Positions 5,801-9,773 of a stretch of 9,773 nt of DNA are shown here, piece after piece. The first letter of the stretch is position 1. Each line of letters starts with the position of its first letter. The stretch lies in the NCBI GenBank assembly GCA_030039815.1, contig JASHUW010000041.1, forward strand, positions 1 through 9,773, read 5' to 3'. The notes beneath the pieces were generated by a model. It did no database searches. It saw only the letters and a program-made list of their open reading frames with translations, and was not told the DNA's origin. Both the position numbers and the translations under genes were made by a program. Origin of the DNA: Alphaproteobacteria bacterium (GTDB taxonomy: Bacteria; Pseudomonadota; Alphaproteobacteria; ATCC43930; CGMCC-115725).

Positions 5801-7677
5801 GCGTCGGCGACATGGGCGGCGACGTGTTCGGCAACGGCATGCTGCGGTCGCGGCACATCCGCCTCGTCGGCGCGTTCAACCACCTGCACATTTTCATCGA
5901 TCCTGACCCCGATGCGGCGGGGAGCTATGCCGAGCGCCAGCGGCTTTTTGAGAACCCGGCCCTCGGCTGGGGCGATTACGACCGCCGGCTGATCTCGCCC
6001 GGCGGTGGGGTTTTCGAACGCAGCGCCAAGTCAATCGATATCGCGCCCGAGATGAAGCGCGTCTTCGGCATCGTCGAGGACGCGCTGCCCCCCGCCGAGC
6101 TGATCCGCCACTTACTGCGCGCCGAGGTCGACCTCTTGTTCTTCGGCGGCATCGGTACCTTCGTCAAGGCGCGCGCCGAGACCCACGGCCAGGTCGGCGA
6201 CAAGGCCAATGACGCGTTGCGCATCGACGGCGAGGAGATTCGGGCACGCGTGGTGGGCGAGGGCGCCAATCTCGGCGTCACCGAGCGCGGGCGCATCGCG
6301 TATGCGCAAAAGGGCGGACGGATCGATACCGACGCGATCGACAACTCGGCCGGCGTGTCGATGTCGGACCACGAGGTCAACATCAAGATATTGCTTGGCC
6401 ACGCGATCGCTACCGGCGCGCTTGCCGCGCCGGAACGCGAGCCGCTCCTGGCGAGCATGACCGACGATGTTGCCGCTCTGGTGCTGCGCGACAATTATCT
6501 TCAGGGCGAAGCGTTGTCGGTCGCTGAGGCGCGGGGCCGGCGGGAGCCGTTTGCGGCACTCGACCACCAGGCGCGCATGATGCGCGAGCTCGAAAAATCG
6601 GGCCGGCTCGACCGCGCCCTCGAATTCCTTCCCGACGATGTCGAGATCGCGGCGCGCGCGGCCGCTCGCAAGGGCCTTACCCGGCCGGAGCTGTCGGTGC
6701 TGCTCGCCTATGCGAAGATGTCGCTCGACGACGCGCTCGTGCAGTCCGACCTGCCCGACGCGCCCGAACTTGCCGAGGAATTGCGGCTCTATTTTCCGGC
6801 CGCGCTGCGCGATCGCTTCGCGGCGCAGATCGCCGCGCACCCGCTGCGCCGCGAGATCGTCGCGACGGTTGTCGCCAACGATGTCGTCAACCGCGGCGGC
6901 CTCACCTTTGTGCACGACCTCGCGGCGCGTACCGGACGCGGCGCGGCCGAGGTCGCCCGCGCTCACCGCATCGTGCGTGAGGCGCTTGGCCTGCCGGCGC
7001 TGTGGGCGGCGATCGAGACGCTCGACAACAAAGTCGCCGCCCGGGTGCAGTACGGGATGCTGCTCGACATCGCGGGCATCGTCGAACATGCGGCCACTTG
7101 GCTGCTGCGCGCCGGGCGGGTCGGGTTCGACGAAATCGCCCGGTGCGGGCCGGCGGTTTCGCATCTGGCCATCGTTATCGGCGATCTGCTGCCCGCCGAC
7201 GAGCGGGTGGTTCATGATCGGCGGATTGCCGAACTGGCGGAGGCCGGGGTGCCACGAGCGGTGGCGGAACGGGTCGGCGGCATCATTTTCCTGACCACCG
7301 CGTTCGAGATCGGCGATCTCGCCGAACGATCGGGACAGGCGATCGACCGGGCCGCCTCGATCTTCTACGGCGTTGGCGCCCGCTTCGCGCTCGACGGGCT
7401 GCGCGATGCCGCGCGCCGCTTGCCGGCCGACACGCAGTGGCAAAAGGCCGCGATTGACACGCTGATCGATGATTTCTATGCGCTCCAGGCCGAGCTCGCC
7501 GAACGGATTCTGAAGGATGCGGCCAGTGCGGGGGATCCGATTGCGAGCTGGGTCGAAACCCACCTCGCACAGCTCGCGCCGGCCGATGCGCTCGCTGCCG
7601 AGTTGCGCGCTGCGACCAGTCCCGACCTGGCGATGCTCGTGGTAGCGGCGCGACAACTGCGCCAAGCGTTTAGTTGA
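2884..7677 (+). CDS. gdhZ: NAD-dependent glutamate dehydrogenase, large GDH-180 class
   Basis: It oxidatively deaminates glutamate to 2-oxoglutarate and ammonium with NAD+, a catabolic cytoplasmic enzyme linking amino acids to the TCA cycle. The 1597 residues match the family's usual length of about 1600. The N-terminal half is the ACT-like regulatory region, with FLRWLDDDHFVLLG (219-232) and DTFPRDELFQ (365-374). The catalytic core has NYFQP (746-750), GGIRWSDR (801-808), KNAVIIPVGSKGGF with the expected catalytic lysine K836, AADKGTATFSDTANE (about 902-916), the dinucleotide-binding GVGDMGG (973-979), VGEGANLGVTERGR (1124-1137) and DNSAGVSMSDHEVNIKI (1153-1169). A helical C-terminal domain follows. 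The start is a GTG with only a weak purine-rich stretch upstream; the frame is closed by a TAG at 2827-2829 and has no upstream ATG, GTG or TTG, so 2884 is the first normal start. The symbol follows Caulobacter; gdhB is used in Pseudomonas. The gene is intact and single-cistron in appearance. Confidence 0.97.
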   Translation: MTSDIDDHKKRAIAQADPLLVARLEGGESVAARAFLEALYEHAPPADVVARSPENLAGGALALWRFGARRSSGEALVRVYNPTVARDRWSSLHTIVEIVNDDMPFLVDSVSAAINDRGRMVRLVIHPVVTASRDEAGKLVGFGVPGGIRESWMQIEIARELSAPARTALAEALIGVLADVRAAVSDWPLMRAALLRLSDRVERSAGPVPPDEIDENAAFLRWLDDDHFVLLGMRDYDFAGGEVQPPLGVLREPSYRAFGGLRDLAALSPDVRDFLGRRELLILGKTDQRSTVHRRAPMDAIGVRRFDAQGAVNGLCLFVGLFTSTAYTADVRSIPIVRRKVERVLARSGLPPAGHDGKALIHILDTFPRDELFQADEDWLYHTAIGVLNLQERQRIALFVRRDPLERYVSCLVYVPRERYDTALRRQFAAILEDAFAGVVSGFYTHIDDSLLARVLFIIRAAGSARLPMADAASLEARLAEAGRSWRDRVEVAAEEAFGEAEALRRLSRLSTPPADYQARTEPEQAVADLSAIEKVLAGSPLEASLHSMPDATTPGLRLYHRGVPVILSDVLPVLENLGLRMVAEDAYRLGSVEGEAVWVHEFLLAAGCVPGSLDEAQRRNFEAALVAVATGVIENDGFNRLVLGAGLTARQTTILRLYCKVLRQAGNTFSQAYMEDALAAHAGISRRLVTLFELRFSLTPPPGGSRGIAAELRAIEDDLVAVDSLDEDRILRSFLKLILKSVRTNYFQPQPDGSAKPYLAVKLASSEIDLLPLPRPLFEIYVYSPRMEGVHMRAGKVARGGIRWSDRREDFRTEILGLMKAQTVKNAVIIPVGSKGGFVLKRPPGDRAALQAEGIECYKILMHGLLDLTDNIIADSSETHHIEPPRDVVRHDPDDPYLVVAADKGTATFSDTANEIAIEYGFWLGDAFASGGSAGYDHKAIGITSRGAWELVKRHFRELGTDIQATDFTVVGVGDMGGDVFGNGMLRSRHIRLVGAFNHLHIFIDPDPDAAGSYAERQRLFENPALGWGDYDRRLISPGGGVFERSAKSIDIAPEMKRVFGIVEDALPPAELIRHLLRAEVDLLFFGGIGTFVKARAETHGQVGDKANDALRIDGEEIRARVVGEGANLGVTERGRIAYAQKGGRIDTDAIDNSAGVSMSDHEVNIKILLGHAIATGALAAPEREPLLASMTDDVAALVLRDNYLQGEALSVAEARGRREPFAALDHQARMMRELEKSGRLDRALEFLPDDVEIAARAAARKGLTRPELSVLLAYAKMSLDDALVQSDLPDAPELAEELRLYFPAALRDRFAAQIAAHPLRREIVATVVANDVVNRGGLTFVHDLAARTGRGAAEVARAHRIVREALGLPALWAAIETLDNKVAARVQYGMLLDIAGIVEHAATWLLRAGRVGFDEIARCGPAVSHLAIVIGDLLPADERVVHDRRIAELAEAGVPRAVAERVGGIIFLTTAFEIGDLAERSGQAIDRAASIFYGVGARFALDGLRDAARRLPADTQWQKAAIDTLIDDFYALQAELAERILKDAASAGDPIASWVETHLAQLAPADALAAELRAATSPDLAMLVVAARQLRQAFS

Positions 7678-7687
7678 ACCTGCCCGA

Positions 7688-7709
7688 GCGCTGATGAGCG
7701 CATGATGCG
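7688..7709 (+). terminator. weak hairpin region after gdhZ, possible terminator
   Basis: GCGCT-GATG-AGCGC (7688-7701) forms a small stem 11 nt after the gdhZ stop. An overlapping alternative is CGCAT-G-ATGCG (7699-7709). A pyrimidine-rich stretch TTTCTTCTT follows a few bases later (7714 onward). The stem is short, so termination here is only a suggestion. Confidence 0.3.
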
Positions 7710-7775
7710 GGGAATTTCTTCTTGCTCGACGCGTCGTGTCCCGCGTGAACCGAGCCGATTAGGTACGGCGAAATT

Positions 7776-7796
7776 TTTTAACGTTACCGGTTAAAA
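7776..7796. promoter_or_regulatory. AT-rich inverted repeat upstream of the DUF882 gene
   Basis: TTTTAAC (7776-7782) and GTTAAAA (7790-7796) are perfect inverted 7-nt arms around GTTACCG, inside the most AT-rich stretch of the window (7771-7801), about 60 nt upstream of the DUF882 gene start. Position and composition suit a promoter or regulator site. The outer TTAA pairs are separated by 9 nt, not the 7 nt of a CtrA box, so I do not assign it to CtrA. Confidence 0.4.
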
Positions 7797-7856
7797 TCAT
7801 CACTTCTGCGGATTCTCCCCGCCGATTGCTTTCGTCCCGGAACCTCTCAGCGTAAG

Positions 7857-8594
7857 ATGAGCACTATGCATCGGCGCCGGTTCTTGCTGACGACGATTAG
7901 TGTGCTGTGCGCCCCGGGGGCGGCGCTCGCGGCGCCGATGGTTGCACCCGGCGATCGTGTGCGGCTGGTCGATGCGCATAGCGGCGCGGTATTTGACGGC
8001 GTCTATCGCAACGCCAAGGGGCCGGTCGCCCGTGCGATAGAAGAACTGGACGTGTTCCTGCGCGATCGCCGCACCGGCGGGGTGACCGGCATCGACGTCG
8101 CCGTCATCGATTTCGTCGCCGCGGTGATGGCGGCGACCGAGCAGAAAAGCGCCACCGTGCTGTCGGCCTATCGCTCGCTGCAGACCAATGCGCTGCTGGA
8201 GCACACGATGTTCGGCGTCGCCGACAACAGCCAGCACCTCTACGGCCGCGCGCTCGATGTCTATTTTCCCGCTCGGCTCGACGATGCGGTGGCGGCGGCG
8301 CGCGGCATGAAGCGCGGCGGCGTCGGCTGGTACCCGAAGTCGCACTTCATCCACCTCGATTCGGGGCCGGTGCGCAATTGGGAGCTCGGCGCCGAAGGCT
8401 TGCAGGACGCGCTGACGCACTGGCCGAAACCAACCCCGATCCCGCCCAAGGGCAGCGGCACGATGCTGGTCGACGGCCCCGCTCGGATGACGGTCGGCGG
8501 CGGCAAGCCGACGGTGGTCGCCCCCGGCCGCGTGACCCGCCTGAAGGACGGCCAAGTCGCCGGGCTCCTCACCCCGCTAGCGAAAGCGCATTAG
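7857..8594 (+). CDS. exported DUF882 / M15-type (YcbK/MepK-like) peptidase-like protein
   Basis: The family includes E. coli MepK (YcbK), a zinc-dependent murein endopeptidase that cuts cross-links in peptidoglycan; a similar periplasmic role is inferred here. The 245-residue protein begins with a Tat-like signal: twin arginines in RRRFLL (6-11), a hydrophobic stretch and probable cleavage after ALA (about residue 25). The catalytic region has SAYRSLQTN (103-111), HLYGRALDV with H127 and D134 as likely zinc ligands, and HFIHLD with H163 and H166, H166 being the likely third ligand. Beyond about residue 172 there is a proline- and glycine-rich tail of some 70 residues that the shorter E. coli protein (about 182 residues) does not have. 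Two starts are possible, ATG 7857 and ATG 7866; both keep the signal peptide and neither has a clear ribosome-binding site. It converges on acs and has its own AT-rich upstream region, so it is probably monocistronic. Confidence 0.88.
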   Translation: MSTMHRRRFLLTTISVLCAPGAALAAPMVAPGDRVRLVDAHSGAVFDGVYRNAKGPVARAIEELDVFLRDRRTGGVTGIDVAVIDFVAAVMAATEQKSATVLSAYRSLQTNALLEHTMFGVADNSQHLYGRALDVYFPARLDDAVAAARGMKRGGVGWYPKSHFIHLDSGPVRNWELGAEGLQDALTHWPKPTPIPPKGSGTMLVDGPARMTVGGGKPTVVAPGRVTRLKDGQVAGLLTPLAKAH

Positions 8595-8626
8595 CAGTAA
8601 GCCGCCTGGGTTGATCCGCTGTTGCC

Positions 8627-8655
8627 GGCCCTCTCCCTCCCCACGAGGGAGGGCC
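8627..8655. terminator. CCCTC-rich hairpin between convergent genes, possible bidirectional terminator or dispersed repeat
   Basis: GGCCCTCTCCCTC (8627-8639) pairs with GAGGGAGGGCC (8645-8655) as an 11-bp stem with a 2-nt bulge and a 5-nt loop. It lies in the 87-nt gap between the stops of the DUF882 gene and acs, where a terminator serving both strands would be expected. There is no T-tract on either side. Similar CCCTCTCCC...GAGGG elements are common intergenic dispersed repeats in alphaproteobacterial genomes, so it may be a copy of such a family; that cannot be shown from one copy. Confidence 0.5.
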
Positions 8656-8681
8656 AGGCACGGACGCTTCTTGTTGACCGA

Positions 8682-9773
<1,092 letters not shown>

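Noticed and set aside
6112..7665. 517-codon open frame on the - strand inside the glutamate dehydrogenase gene
   Set aside because: It is antisense to a gene with clear family motifs throughout; long antisense frames are expected in high-GC sequence. The translation is rich in Arg, Gly and His with no recognisable domain.
7778..7794. CtrA box upstream of the DUF882 gene
   Set aside because: The two TTAA elements are separated by 9 nt, whereas the CtrA consensus needs 7 nt.
7800..8555. 251-codon open frame on the - strand opposite the DUF882 gene
   Set aside because: The + strand reading has a signal peptide and catalytic motifs; the - strand reading has none and is His/Arg/Ala-rich.

Overview
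The window is high-GC chromosomal DNA (very high G/C at third codon positions) from what looks like an alphaproteobacterium. This is inferred from a GlgC that closely resembles the Agrobacterium-type enzyme, a roughly 1600-residue GDH-180 class NAD-glutamate dehydrogenase, a Tat-type DUF882 protein, and an HslU ending in LSRFIL. No genus can be assigned from the sequence alone. The content is ordinary housekeeping and central metabolism. I see no transposase, integrase, phage gene, CRISPR array, tRNA or rRNA, and no defence-system signature.

Layout from left to right. The 3' part of hslU (ATPase subunit of the HslUV protease) enters from the left edge on the + strand and stops at 795. A 359-nt stretch follows with a strong GC-rich hairpin and a possible small, perhaps frameshifted, open frame. 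Then comes glgC (1155-2423, +), with an excellent ribosome-binding site. A small DUF2188-like gene (2427-2630, -) meets glgC tail to tail with only 3 nt between the stop codons. The divergent region between it and the next gene (2631-2883) holds an imperfect inverted repeat and a perfect 15-bp palindrome, the best operator candidate in the window. The large NAD-dependent glutamate dehydrogenase fills 2884-7677 (+). After a 179-nt gap with an AT-rich inverted repeat there is an exported DUF882/M15-type peptidase-like gene (7857-8594, +). It converges on acs (8682-9773, -), whose 5' part runs off the right edge. A hairpin of CCCTC-rich repeat type lies between those two genes.

Functionally, three of the genes sit at entry and storage points of central carbon metabolism: acetate activation to acetyl-CoA (Acs), glutamate to 2-oxoglutarate plus ammonium (GDH), and diversion of glucose-1-phosphate to glycogen (GlgC). 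They are not one operon: orientations alternate and the gaps carry their own candidate signals. The neighbourhood is better read as independent transcription units. HslU and the DUF882 protein serve protein quality control and cell-wall remodelling respectively. The hunt gave modest leads (operator-like palindrome, possible broken small ORF upstream of glgC, the tail-to-tail junction, intergenic hairpins, a C-terminal extension on the DUF882 protein), not a new system.
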